Shown here: in pieces, positions 1-5,324 of the stretch
Layout: every line of letters starts with the position of its first letter
How positions within the stretch are numbered: position 1 is the stretch's first letter
Assembly: GCA_030666985.1 (NCBI GenBank)
Contig: DAOUWT010000098.1
Location: forward strand, 1-8,313
Direction: 5' to 3'
DNA: 8,313 nt
From: Chloroflexota bacterium
GTDB lineage: Bacteria > Chloroflexota > Anaerolineae > Anaerolineales > UBA11858
Made by a program: the position numbers and the translations under genes
Notes under the pieces: model-generated
Told to the model about the DNA's origin: nothing
Seen by the model: only the letters and a program-made list of their open reading frames with translations
Database searches by the model: none

Positions 1-80
1 GGGGGGCGGGGGGCGAGGGGCATGACATTCCGTTCACACCCAAAATTTTGAGAAGATACCTGTTTTTCTCTAAATGCGAT
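1..80. other. Gene-free left edge, G-rich start
   Basis: No coding region is seen. The first 20 bases are runs of G (6, 6 and 4) separated by C and CGA, which could fold as a G-quadruplex. The stretch touches the window edge, so its extent is unknown. Bases 72-80 are the left copy of the 9-bp direct repeat that flanks the element at 81-232. Confidence 0.4.
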
Positions 81-232
81 AGGTGTGTTTCAAATGATTA
101 GGCAGAGACCTGACAGGTTTTCTATGAAACCCTTTCGAATACGGATTTTACTACTTTTCAAGCAATTTTGGCCCCATAATAGTGTTCTAAAACCTGTCAG
201 GTCTGGGGTTTCTAACCAAATGAAATGCACCC
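81..232. mobile_element. MITE-like non-coding element with 9-bp target duplication
   Basis: The 152-bp segment is bounded by an exact 9-bp direct repeat, AAATGCGAT (72-80 and 233-241), which looks like a target-site duplication. Its ends are inverted repeats: the left end AGGTGTGTTTCA matches the reverse complement of the right end, GGGTGCATTTCA, at 9 of 12 positions, and about 15 of the first 21 positions match. Further in, a 16-bp inverted repeat is perfect (106-121 and 189-204). The interior has no usable ORF. Small size, terminal inverted repeats, a target duplication and no transposase are the definition of a MITE. A 9-bp duplication fits several DDE transposase families, so the mobilising family cannot be named. 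The element sits just upstream of the SDR gene promoter. Confidence 0.72.
106..204. repeat. Perfect 16-bp inner inverted repeat of the MITE
   Basis: AGACCTGACAGGTTTT at 106-121 has its exact reverse complement at 189-204. Each arm itself contains the small palindrome ACCTG-A-CAGGT. The 67-nt centre (122-188) is AT-rich and carries no recognisable gene. The arms allow a long stem in the single strand or in a transcript. Confidence 0.85.
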
Positions 233-255
233 AAATGCGATTGCCCTGAATGGTT

Positions 256-290
256 GCCCAACTTTTATTGACGCAACCTCAAAATTGGGC
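256..290. promoter_or_regulatory. Operator-like inverted repeat around the SDR -35 box
   Basis: GCCCAA-c-TTTT (256-266) is mirrored by AAAATTGGGC (281-290), giving ten base pairs with one unpaired base. The dyad encloses the -35 hexamer and most of the promoter spacer, a position where a dimeric repressor would block RNA polymerase. No regulator gene is adjacent, so the operator role is inference. Confidence 0.4.
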
Positions 291-296
291 TACACT
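268..296 (+). promoter_or_regulatory. Sigma70-type promoter of the SDR gene
   Basis: The -35 hexamer TTGACG (268-273) and -10 hexamer TACACT (291-296) are separated by the optimal 17 nt. Transcription would begin near 303 and give a leader of about 30 nt. It lies 27 bp downstream of the right copy of the MITE target duplication. Confidence 0.65.
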
Positions 297-333
297 ACTC
301 TGAGATTTCACCTATCACAAAGGAAAAAAGAAC

Positions 334-1131
334 TTGACCACACTAAATCCCTCTTCACGCATCGCTGCTGTGACCGGCGCTACTGGGGCAATCGGTAAAG
401 CCATTGCTCAAGAATTGGCCTCCAAGAACTACCGCGTAATTCTGCTGTGTAGAAACGAATCCAAAGCCAATCGAGCTGCTCAGGATATTATCCAAGAAAC
501 TGGAAACGAGCAGGTCCACTTTAAGGTGGTAGATGTCTCACGCAAAGGTTCCATTGAAAAGCTGGTAGAAGGCTGGCACGGCCCACTCCATGTCTTGGTC
601 AACAACGCTGCTGTCACTCCCCAGACACGGAAGGAAACTCCCGAAGGCATAGAGCTGCAATTTGCCACCAATGTGTTGGGGTATTTTTGGATGATGGAGG
701 GATTTAGCGAAACCCTGAAAGACTCGGCTCCGGCTCGGATTGTGAACGTGGCCAGTTATTGGGCCGGCGACCTTGATCTCAGCGACCTCGAATTCAAGCG
801 CAGACCATACCGCAACGGAACAGCTTACCGCCAATCGAAGCAAGCCGACCGCATGTTAACGGTGGCTTTTGCCAAACGCTTCGAACTCCATAATATCACC
901 GTAAACGCCTGCCATCCCGGGGATGTCAACTCAACCTTGAGCAACAATCTTGGTTTTGGGGGACATGAGAGTCCCGCCCAGGGCGCAGCAACTCCCGTCT
1001 GGGCAGCAACTTCCACCATAGGGGGTCAAGTCACGGGCAAATATTTCGAACACAAACAAGAAGCAAACTGCCGTTTTGGAAAAGACGAAGATGCGCTTGA
1101 AAAACTTTTCCAAATTTGTAGAGGATATTGA
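334..1131 (+). CDS. SDR family NAD(P)-dependent oxidoreductase
   Basis: A 265-residue short-chain dehydrogenase/reductase, the usual length for a single-domain SDR, predicted cytosolic. The Rossmann cofactor motif TGATGAIG is at residues 14-21, Asp67 takes the adenine-contact position, and NNAA is at 90-93. The catalytic set is complete: Asn113, Ser141, Tyr165 and Lys169 (YRQSK). Arg40 right after the second beta strand suggests NADP(H) preference. The sequence resembles the retinol dehydrogenase/WWOX-like branch, but the substrate cannot be read from sequence. The start is TTG; AAAGGA at 319-324 lies 9 nt upstream and no nearby ATG fits better. It is the only plus-strand gene, has its own promoter (268-296), and converges with the guanidino-enzyme gene, whose stop is 68 bp away. 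No strong terminator is visible between them. Confidence 0.93.
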   Translation: MTTLNPSSRIAAVTGATGAIGKAIAQELASKNYRVILLCRNESKANRAAQDIIQETGNEQVHFKVVDVSRKGSIEKLVEGWHGPLHVLVNNAAVTPQTRKETPEGIELQFATNVLGYFWMMEGFSETLKDSAPARIVNVASYWAGDLDLSDLEFKRRPYRNGTAYRQSKQADRMLTVAFAKRFELHNITVNACHPGDVNSTLSNNLGFGGHESPAQGAATPVWAATSTIGGQVTGKYFEHKQEANCRFGKDEDALEKLFQICRGY

Positions 1132-1199
1132 GAATGAGTTTGGGCAGGTAGTCGGGTAGTCGGCCAAACACGCAATACGGCTTAGCAATGGGGAATGGA

Positions 1200-2195
1200 T
1201 TAACAGTTGGCACGCTTCACTATCCCCGTCAGGCAACCAATTCCCCCTGCGGCTTTGTTCAATTCTCCAGTTTCTATTGTGTGGCACGTGACCCCATAAC
1301 TTTCATAAAATGCCTGCGTGACCGGTTTCCCAGCCGGCATGAGGATTTCCCGCGGCCCCAAAGTGACAAAGTTGAGGGCGTGGTTTTTCGCTTCCGCCTC
1401 GTCAGGGATGAATATCACCTGATAGCCGTGCGCGTGCAAAGCCTCCACAGCGACAAATGAAAGGCGTCCCGGCCAGGCGACGGCTAAATCTCGGTCAAGG
1501 AAACGCAACATGCCCATCAGGTGCATGGTTCCAATCGGTAAATCCACGGGGATGACACTCACCCCCATCCCGTGCAGCGCATCCGTGACCTGGGCCGCGC
1601 CCTCAGCGTTGGTGCGCAACCCGCGCCCGAGCAGCACAGCCTGGGGGTTGAGCCATTGCGCGTCCGCCCCCTCGAAGGTGGCCGCTCCCCGCAGCGTGCG
1701 CAGGATGGGAACGCCCAAATCGGCCAAGCGGCGGGCAATCCAGCGCTCCTCGCCGGCCCGCACCGTGGAGGCGGGCCGGGCCAGGATAGCGCCTTCGGGA
1801 GTCATGAAAAACAAATCGGCGCAGAACATCAAATTGGGAGGCGGAACTTGGCTGGGCCCCACGTAGTGAACACTCACGCCCACGTCGCGATAAGCATGAG
1901 CGATGGCCTCATGCTGCGCACACGCCAAAGCGAGGTCGGGCGCGTCCACCATCTGCACCGCGCCGGGGTCGGGGATATCGTCCCACTCTGGGCCGGGAGC
2001 GTGGAGTAATACGGCCTGGAGGGAGGCGTATTCGCTATCTACCCCGCACGCGCCCCACAAGGAGCCGATTTCTTCGCGATGGGTTTGGGTTCGGGGAGAC
2101 CAGCCTTCACCGCCGTAGGCAGGGGATAGAGCCCAGGAACCGCGTTCCTCAGAGGAACGCGGTTCCTGGGCTAAGCGATTCCTGGAGGGTAGCAT
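1200..2195 (-). CDS. Arginine deiminase/dimethylargininase-related pentein enzyme
   Basis: A 331-residue protein of the amidinotransferase/arginine deiminase superfamily (pentein fold), whose members act on guanidino groups of arginine derivatives through a cysteine nucleophile. Visible active-site elements are FEGAD (174-178), His225 in GTMHLMG, and Cys321 in the C-terminal GGIGC motif. The early substrate-side motif reads FCAD (124-127), with Ala where many relatives have Arg before the Asp. The conserved domain starts near residue 31 (GWSPRTQTH..EEIG..WG, then GVDSEY). Residues 1-29 are unusual: residues 8-22 are encoded by the palindrome at 2130-2172. There is no in-frame ATG or GTG between the palindrome and the domain, so the ATG at 2195 is the likeliest start. 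GAAAGG lies about 11 nt upstream. That ATG directly follows the TAG ending the extended transposase frame. The exact substrate is unknown. Confidence 0.85.
   Translation of the reverse strand: MLPSRNRLAQEPRSSEERGSWALSPAYGGEGWSPRTQTHREEIGSLWGACGVDSEYASLQAVLLHAPGPEWDDIPDPGAVQMVDAPDLALACAQHEAIAHAYRDVGVSVHYVGPSQVPPPNLMFCADLFFMTPEGAILARPASTVRAGEERWIARRLADLGVPILRTLRGAATFEGADAQWLNPQAVLLGRGLRTNAEGAAQVTDALHGMGVSVIPVDLPIGTMHLMGMLRFLDRDLAVAWPGRLSFVAVEALHAHGYQVIFIPDEAEAKNHALNFVTLGPREILMPAGKPVTQAFYESYGVTCHTIETGELNKAAGGIGCLTGIVKRANC
2130..2172. repeat. 43-nt perfect palindrome (REP-like copy 1), protein-coding
   Basis: Arms 2130-2150 and 2152-2172 are exact reverse complements (21 bp) around a single central A at 2151. 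The core 2132-2170 is identical to copy 2 at 2835-2873. On the minus strand it is read through by the guanidino-enzyme frame as AQEPRSSEERGSWA. Both DNA strands would form the same very stable hairpin. Confidence 0.93.
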
Positions 2196-2324
2196 CTACT
2201 CAAAACCTTTCTCAATCAAGGGCTGAATCAATTGAAAATCATATACTTCATCATGAAAGTGGACGAATTCTACCACTCCGCCAAACCATTCTAGCGTTTG
2301 CTTTCTAGCGAGCCGGGTTTCATG
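2196..2324 (-). pseudogene. Out-of-ORF C-terminal remnant of the RAYT transposase
   Basis: After the transposase stop TAA (2327-2325), the same frame stays open for 42 codons and ends at TAG (2198-2196). The translation includes LEWFGG followed by a segment ending FVHFH. To my knowledge this WFGG...F..FH pattern is the usual C-terminal tail of this transposase family after the WPYSSY motif. The simplest reading is that the gene once encoded about 204 residues and acquired a nonsense codon at position 162. Translation readthrough cannot be excluded. The TAG abuts the ATG of the next gene, and the AAAGG inside this remnant may serve as that gene's ribosome binding site. A sequencing error at 2325-2327 is an alternative. 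Confidence 0.72.
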
Positions 2325-2810
2325 TTAGCTGCACAAAGCCTGATAAGACGAATAGGGCCAATCGCGGTAATCATCCACAAAACCATGGAGCTGGGGGTTC
2401 TGGTGGATATAAGTGATCAGACGAGTAAAGTAGCTATTGTCAGTAATTGGTTTCCGTTTAAAGCGGCCCTCAAATAATGTCCCAGTCCGAGAATAAGCTT
2501 TGTTAATGGCTTTGGTATAGGTTCCAAAAAACGTAGCGAAGGATTGGCTAATTACCAAGCAACCCGGTTCCTCGGAGGAACCGGGTTGCTTGGCAACGGA
2601 TAACTCGTCTTGATCCTTGATTCTTAGCGAAAAGTGGAAATGATTGTTCAACAAACTATAGGCATAAGTATCGGCAATAGGAGCAATATATTTAGCATAA
2701 AGTCCTAAAAAATAGTGGTAATTGCGCTCTTCTTTAAAAACAAATTCCCCATTATTGCCGCGATTATAGATATGATAACAAACCCTAAATTGAAGCGGTG
2801 GATAGGACAT
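2325..2810 (-). CDS. REP-associated tyrosine transposase (Y1/HUH), probably truncated
   Basis: A 161-residue IS200/IS605-like Y1 transposase of the RAYT type, a single-strand DNA nuclease that cuts and rejoins at hairpins. The N-terminal YHIYNRGNN (12-20) is followed by the HUH motif H57-F58-H59. The predicted nucleophile is Tyr134 in YIHQNP, and the family hallmark WPYSSY is at 151-156. GRFKRKPI (115-122) is also typical. Residues 73-86 (AKQPGSSEEPGCLV) come from an in-frame 39-nt palindrome (2555-2593), placed in the variable linker between the HUH region and the SQSF..F..YTKAINK helix. A clear GGAG lies 6 nt before the ATG. All catalytic residues are upstream of the premature TAA, but loss of the 42-residue tail makes activity uncertain. 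Confidence 0.88.
   Translation of the reverse strand: MSYPPLQFRVCYHIYNRGNNGEFVFKEERNYHYFLGLYAKYIAPIADTYAYSLLNNHFHFSLRIKDQDELSVAKQPGSSEEPGCLVISQSFATFFGTYTKAINKAYSRTGTLFEGRFKRKPITDNSYFTRLITYIHQNPQLHGFVDDYRDWPYSSYQALCS
2555..2593. repeat. 39-nt perfect palindrome (diverged REP-like copy 3) inside the RAYT gene
   Basis: Arms 2555-2573 and 2575-2593 are exact reverse complements (19 bp) around G2574. It shares the central GGTTCCTC-n-GAGGAACC architecture with copies 1 and 2 but differs outside it (CAACCC against the GGAACCGC-type arms), so both arms have changed together. Its length is a multiple of three and it leaves the transposase frame open. Confidence 0.93.
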
Positions 2811-2832
2811 CTAGTCTCCTTTTTGGCCCCGC

Positions 2833-2875
2833 CCCCCAGGAACCGCGTTCCTCAGAGGAACGCGGTTCCTGGGGG
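2833..2875. repeat. 43-nt perfect palindrome (REP-like copy 2) in the RAYT 5' region
   Basis: Arms 2833-2853 and 2855-2875 pair perfectly (21 bp) around A2854. The core 2835-2873 is identical to 2132-2170. It lies between the putative RAYT promoter and its ribosome binding site, so the transcript leader would carry a strong hairpin that could limit transposase expression. No T-tract follows on either strand, so it is not a standard intrinsic terminator. Confidence 0.93.
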
Positions 2876-2926
2876 CTAGTCTTCAACAAGCAATATTGTT
2901 CTCACATACCAAAATGTAATAACAGC

Positions 2927-2935
2927 ATTATAACA
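2927..2935 (-). promoter_or_regulatory. Extended -10 promoter reading toward the RAYT gene
   Basis: On the minus strand the bases read TG-T-TATAAT, a consensus -10 hexamer with the extended TGn element, which can work without a good -35 box. None is visible at 17 nt. It lies in the 170-nt gap between the HD-GYP stop and the RAYT start. It could drive RAYT and, by readthrough, the guanidino-enzyme gene, for which no separate promoter was seen. Confidence 0.5.
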
Positions 2936-2980
2936 TACCGGTTTAGCAACCGCGTTTCTGAATGTGAAAGAGTCCCAATA

Positions 2981-4951
2981 TTATTGAATTCTAAACTCAG
3001 TTAACCAGGCTTGGACCACCCGAGGGTCAAAATATATCCCCGATTGATTTTGGATGTACTCATATATCTTCGCTTGCGGCCACGCCTTGCGATAAGGTCG
3101 ATCAGAACCCAGGGCATCCCAGACATCGATCACAGAGAAAATGCGTGCCTCTAAAGGGATCTGCTCCCCCTTTAATCCGCGCGGGTAACCGGTACCGTCC
3201 CATTTTTCATGGTGGCAGTAGGGGATTGCCAGCGCAGGATACAAAAATTCAATTCGAGAAAGCATCTCCTTCGCATAAAGGGGGTGCTTTTTCATCTCTT
3301 CCTTTTCCTCCGCACTAAGGGAGCCTGGCTTGTTCAAGATGTAGTCAGGTATCCCGAGTTTGCCAATATCATGCAACAACGCTCCCCGCTGCACATGGAC
3401 AAGCTTCTCTTCCTCTATCTTCATCGCCCTAGCTAATTGTATGGTCCGTTTTACAACACGTTGCGTATGTCTTTCGGTCTCCTTATCACGGAGATCAAGA
3501 GCCTGAACCCAGCCCTCGAGAGTAGCATGATAAGCAAGATTCAGCCTGATGTTTGTCTGCCGTATATTGTCGATAAGCTCAGTGTTATCTAAGGCAATTG
3601 CAGCCTGCGTGCCCAATGTTTCGTAAAAATCTAACCATTCCCTTTCCAGGACAAATGGACGACGATGAAAGACTTCCAAGACCCCTTTTATCTTTCCTTT
3701 GGAAATCAGCGGCAAACCGCAATAAAAAACAAAATTTTCATCCTCGATCAGAGAAGTTCGCACAAGAGGTTGAGTGAGTTGGGATAGGTCAGGGATGTTG
3801 ACCGGCAAACGTTCTCGAGCAACACGTCCCGCTAGTCCTCTTCCCATCCGCAGGTTAACATCGGCCGCCTCCAAGTGGCGAAAACCACGCCCATCAGCGA
3901 ATTTTAGCACTTGGATATGGGAATCCATCAGAAATACATCAGCAGCATCTACTTCCAGTTGCACTATAACCTGATTGAGGAGGACATCTAGAATGATTCC
4001 TAAATCGAAGCTGCTTGTAATGGCCCGATCGATAGCATGCAGAGCGGATAAGCGTTGTAGACGGCGTTCCGTGCGTTCATGTTGAGCTGCACGCTGGAAG
4101 GCATTCGCTGCCATATCTCCAATCGCAAGGAGCAATTGAATTTCATCTTCTGTGATGGAGGTTCTGCGTCCTATCCAGAGTACTCCAATGAGATCCTCCT
4201 GGGCGATCAGGGGAACACCGGCCATGGCTTGGGTATCTACGGTGGAAAGCTCCAGCGAAAGACCATTCTCCATAAAATATCGGCGACTGTTTGCTATCCA
4301 TTCTGTGTTGTTTTTCATCCGATGATGGATTATTGAAGATAGCGTGTGCCCACTCAGCGTTTCCCAGTTCCCTTGAGCTAACTCAACAAAGAATTCTGCG
4401 CCAGAAGAGGAGCGTATAACGATCGCAGCACTGTCCACTTCCAACAATTCGCGTATCCGGTCAAGGATCACCACTGGCATTTCAGCACGGGAATCAACCG
4501 TCCGCAAAGAGGCAGCAATATCGAACACGATCCCCTGCCTCCACTTTTGCTTCTGCCAATCAGTGATCTCGAAAGCCGTTCCTACTACCCCAGAAATTTC
4601 ACCCTCCAAATCCAGAACAGGATAATACCGGCTCTCCCACATCATACCCCCAAATTCTACAATCTCCTCCACGGTTTCCCCCTCTAAAGCGCGACGAACA
4701 TTATCCTGGATTTGAGGTACTTCAGCATATACATCAAAAACAGGTTTTCCAATGACCTCACCGGGTTCAAGACTCAGAATCGAGAGACCATCCCCCTCGG
4801 AAAGCACAAACCTCCCCTCATTATCTACCATCCAAAGAACCACAGGGGGGACCAAAGAAGTGTTGCCAGGTTTTATAAACGACCTTCGTGACTTATCTTG
4901 GATCCATGAGTACCATTGATTTTTTGGTTGAGAACCAATGACCGTTTCCAT
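2981..4951 (-). CDS. PAS-GAF-GAF-HD-GYP cyclic-di-GMP phosphodiesterase
   Basis: A 656-residue soluble signalling protein. In order it has a PAS-like sensor (about 37-133), two GAF domains (about 140-290 and 314-460) and a C-terminal HD-GYP domain (about 475-656). HD-GYP domains hydrolyse c-di-GMP. The metal-site motifs are intact: H495 (ERHTQRV), HD at 527-528 (LLHDIGKLGIPD), H556, HHE at 580-582, DGTGYP at 585-590, and Asp609 before SDRPYR. No transmembrane segment is seen. The ATG at 4951 is chosen because AAGGGA (4963-4958) precedes it by 6 nt. In-frame alternatives are ATG at 4957 and 4969 and TTG at 4999, which change only the N-terminus. The start overlaps the end of the upstream NHLP-like gene by 59 nt, implying co-transcription and probable translational coupling. 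The signals sensed are unknown. Confidence 0.94.
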   Translation of the reverse strand: METVIGSQPKNQWYSWIQDKSRRSFIKPGNTSLVPPVVLWMVDNEGRFVLSEGDGLSILSLEPGEVIGKPVFDVYAEVPQIQDNVRRALEGETVEEIVEFGGMMWESRYYPVLDLEGEISGVVGTAFEITDWQKQKWRQGIVFDIAASLRTVDSRAEMPVVILDRIRELLEVDSAAIVIRSSSGAEFFVELAQGNWETLSGHTLSSIIHHRMKNNTEWIANSRRYFMENGLSLELSTVDTQAMAGVPLIAQEDLIGVLWIGRRTSITEDEIQLLLAIGDMAANAFQRAAQHERTERRLQRLSALHAIDRAITSSFDLGIILDVLLNQVIVQLEVDAADVFLMDSHIQVLKFADGRGFRHLEAADVNLRMGRGLAGRVARERLPVNIPDLSQLTQPLVRTSLIEDENFVFYCGLPLISKGKIKGVLEVFHRRPFVLEREWLDFYETLGTQAAIALDNTELIDNIRQTNIRLNLAYHATLEGWVQALDLRDKETERHTQRVVKRTIQLARAMKIEEEKLVHVQRGALLHDIGKLGIPDYILNKPGSLSAEEKEEMKKHPLYAKEMLSRIEFLYPALAIPYCHHEKWDGTGYPRGLKGEQIPLEARIFSVIDVWDALGSDRPYRKAWPQAKIYEYIQNQSGIYFDPRVVQAWLTEFRIQ

Positions 4952-5240
4952 TACCATTCCCTTTTCCATTTTTTCGGTGTTCCACCAATTGCATAGCAAA
5001 ATCGGGTAAATTCGCAGCGCGAATAGAAAGCACTAAATCCTGTTCTTCCCTTGCCAAGCGAAATGGTTTTCCGCCATAACCGTTTTCCAATGCCTCCGTC
5101 GGATTATTAAGGAGTAAATCACAAAACCGCTGATTAACCACCGCCGCAGAGACTAAACGGCTAAATACTTTCCCATTTTTATGGGGGATTACGGGCATTG
5201 AAGAATCAATCGTTGCATTTTGGAAAGTTATCGTGTTCAT
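4893..5240 (-). CDS. NHLP-clan (Os1348-type) small protein, RiPP-leader-like
   Basis: A 115-residue protein resembling the Os1348 family of the nitrile-hydratase-like leader peptide clan, recognised from memory of the pattern VVNQRFCDLLLNNPTEAL (34-51), then a GY..K.F.L..EEQDLVLSI segment (54-73) and L..FA..L (78-85). Relatives of this clan act as leader regions of modified peptides, but many Os1348-type proteins have no proven role. The tail (89-115) is Lys/Gly/Asn-rich with GNGNGNG at 94-100, then HWFST. It could be a core-like segment, although it has few Cys/Ser/Thr residues. The ATG at 5240 has AAGGGA 9 nt upstream; a TTG at 5261 would add seven residues and is less likely. No RiPP-modifying enzyme or exporter is in the window. 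The last 59 nt overlap the HD-GYP gene. Confidence 0.65.
   Translation of the reverse strand: MNTITFQNATIDSSMPVIPHKNGKVFSRLVSAAVVNQRFCDLLLNNPTEALENGYGGKPFRLAREEQDLVLSIRAANLPDFAMQLVEHRKNGKGNGNGNGHWFSTKKSMVLMDPR
4958..4963 (-). promoter_or_regulatory. Ribosome binding site deciding the HD-GYP start
   Basis: AAGGGA lies 6 nt before the ATG at 4951 and inside the preceding gene, where the same bases encode part of the Lys-Gly-Asn tail. Two other in-frame ATGs (4957, 4969) lack a properly spaced site. Confidence 0.55.
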
Positions 5241-5273
5241 TTTATTTTTTCCCTTTTCCAATATGTACTAAAG

Positions 5274-5300
5274 ACCCCGCCTTCTTGTCGAAAACGGGGT
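5274..5300. other. Weak hairpin between the DUF5317-like and NHLP-like genes
   Basis: ACCCCG (5274-5279) pairs with CGGGGT (5295-5300) over a 15-nt loop. It lies in the 84-nt gap downstream of the DUF5317-like stop. It could slow or end transcription, but there is no T-tract on either side. No convincing promoter for the NHLP-like gene was found in this gap. Confidence 0.3.
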
Positions 5301-5324
5301 ATACGGATGAGTTGTGCTAACAAC

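Larger units (their letters stand above)
2130..2875 (-). mobile_element. REP-RAYT unit: transposase gene flanked by identical palindromes
   Basis: A Y1/HUH transposase gene (2196-2810 including its remnant tail) lies between two long perfect palindromes that share an identical 39-nt core. One is 20-odd bases upstream of its ATG and the other just downstream of its ancestral stop. This is the known architecture of REP-associated tyrosine transposases, which act on REP hairpins. No target duplication is seen outside the palindromes, as expected for HUH enzymes. CTAG/CTAA tetranucleotides occur next to the palindromes (2876-2879, 2171-2174) and could be cleavage sites, but they are not identical. 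The outer limits given are those of the palindromes and are inferred. Confidence 0.7.

Noticed and set aside
480..1287. Several minus-strand ORFs of 60-118 codons opposite the SDR gene
   Set aside because: They are antisense to a well-supported SDR gene, have no family-like sequence and lack ribosome binding sites.
1188..2118. Plus-strand ORFs of 71-145 codons opposite the guanidino-enzyme gene
   Set aside because: They are shadows of the GC-rich minus-strand gene; composition is Arg/Pro/Ser-rich and no conserved motif is seen.
2130..2172. Palindromes as intrinsic terminators
   Set aside because: The stems are strong, but no T-tract follows on either strand and copies lie inside coding sequence.
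2130..2875. Integron attC sites or a CRISPR array
   Set aside because: There is no integrase, no regularly spaced units and no spacers; the copies flank a Y1 transposase, which fits REP-RAYT.
2938..2952. Small hairpin CGGTT-AACCG after the HD-GYP gene as its terminator
   Set aside because: The stem is only five pairs with no T-tract, and it sits beside the extended -10 promoter.
4952..4999. TTG at 4999 as the start of the HD-GYP protein
   Set aside because: It has no good ribosome binding site and adds 16 residues without domain similarity; the ATG at 4951 has a well-spaced AAGGGA.
4893..5240. A complete RiPP biosynthetic cluster
   Set aside because: No YcaO, lanthionine synthetase, radical SAM enzyme, peptidase or ABC exporter is encoded in the window.
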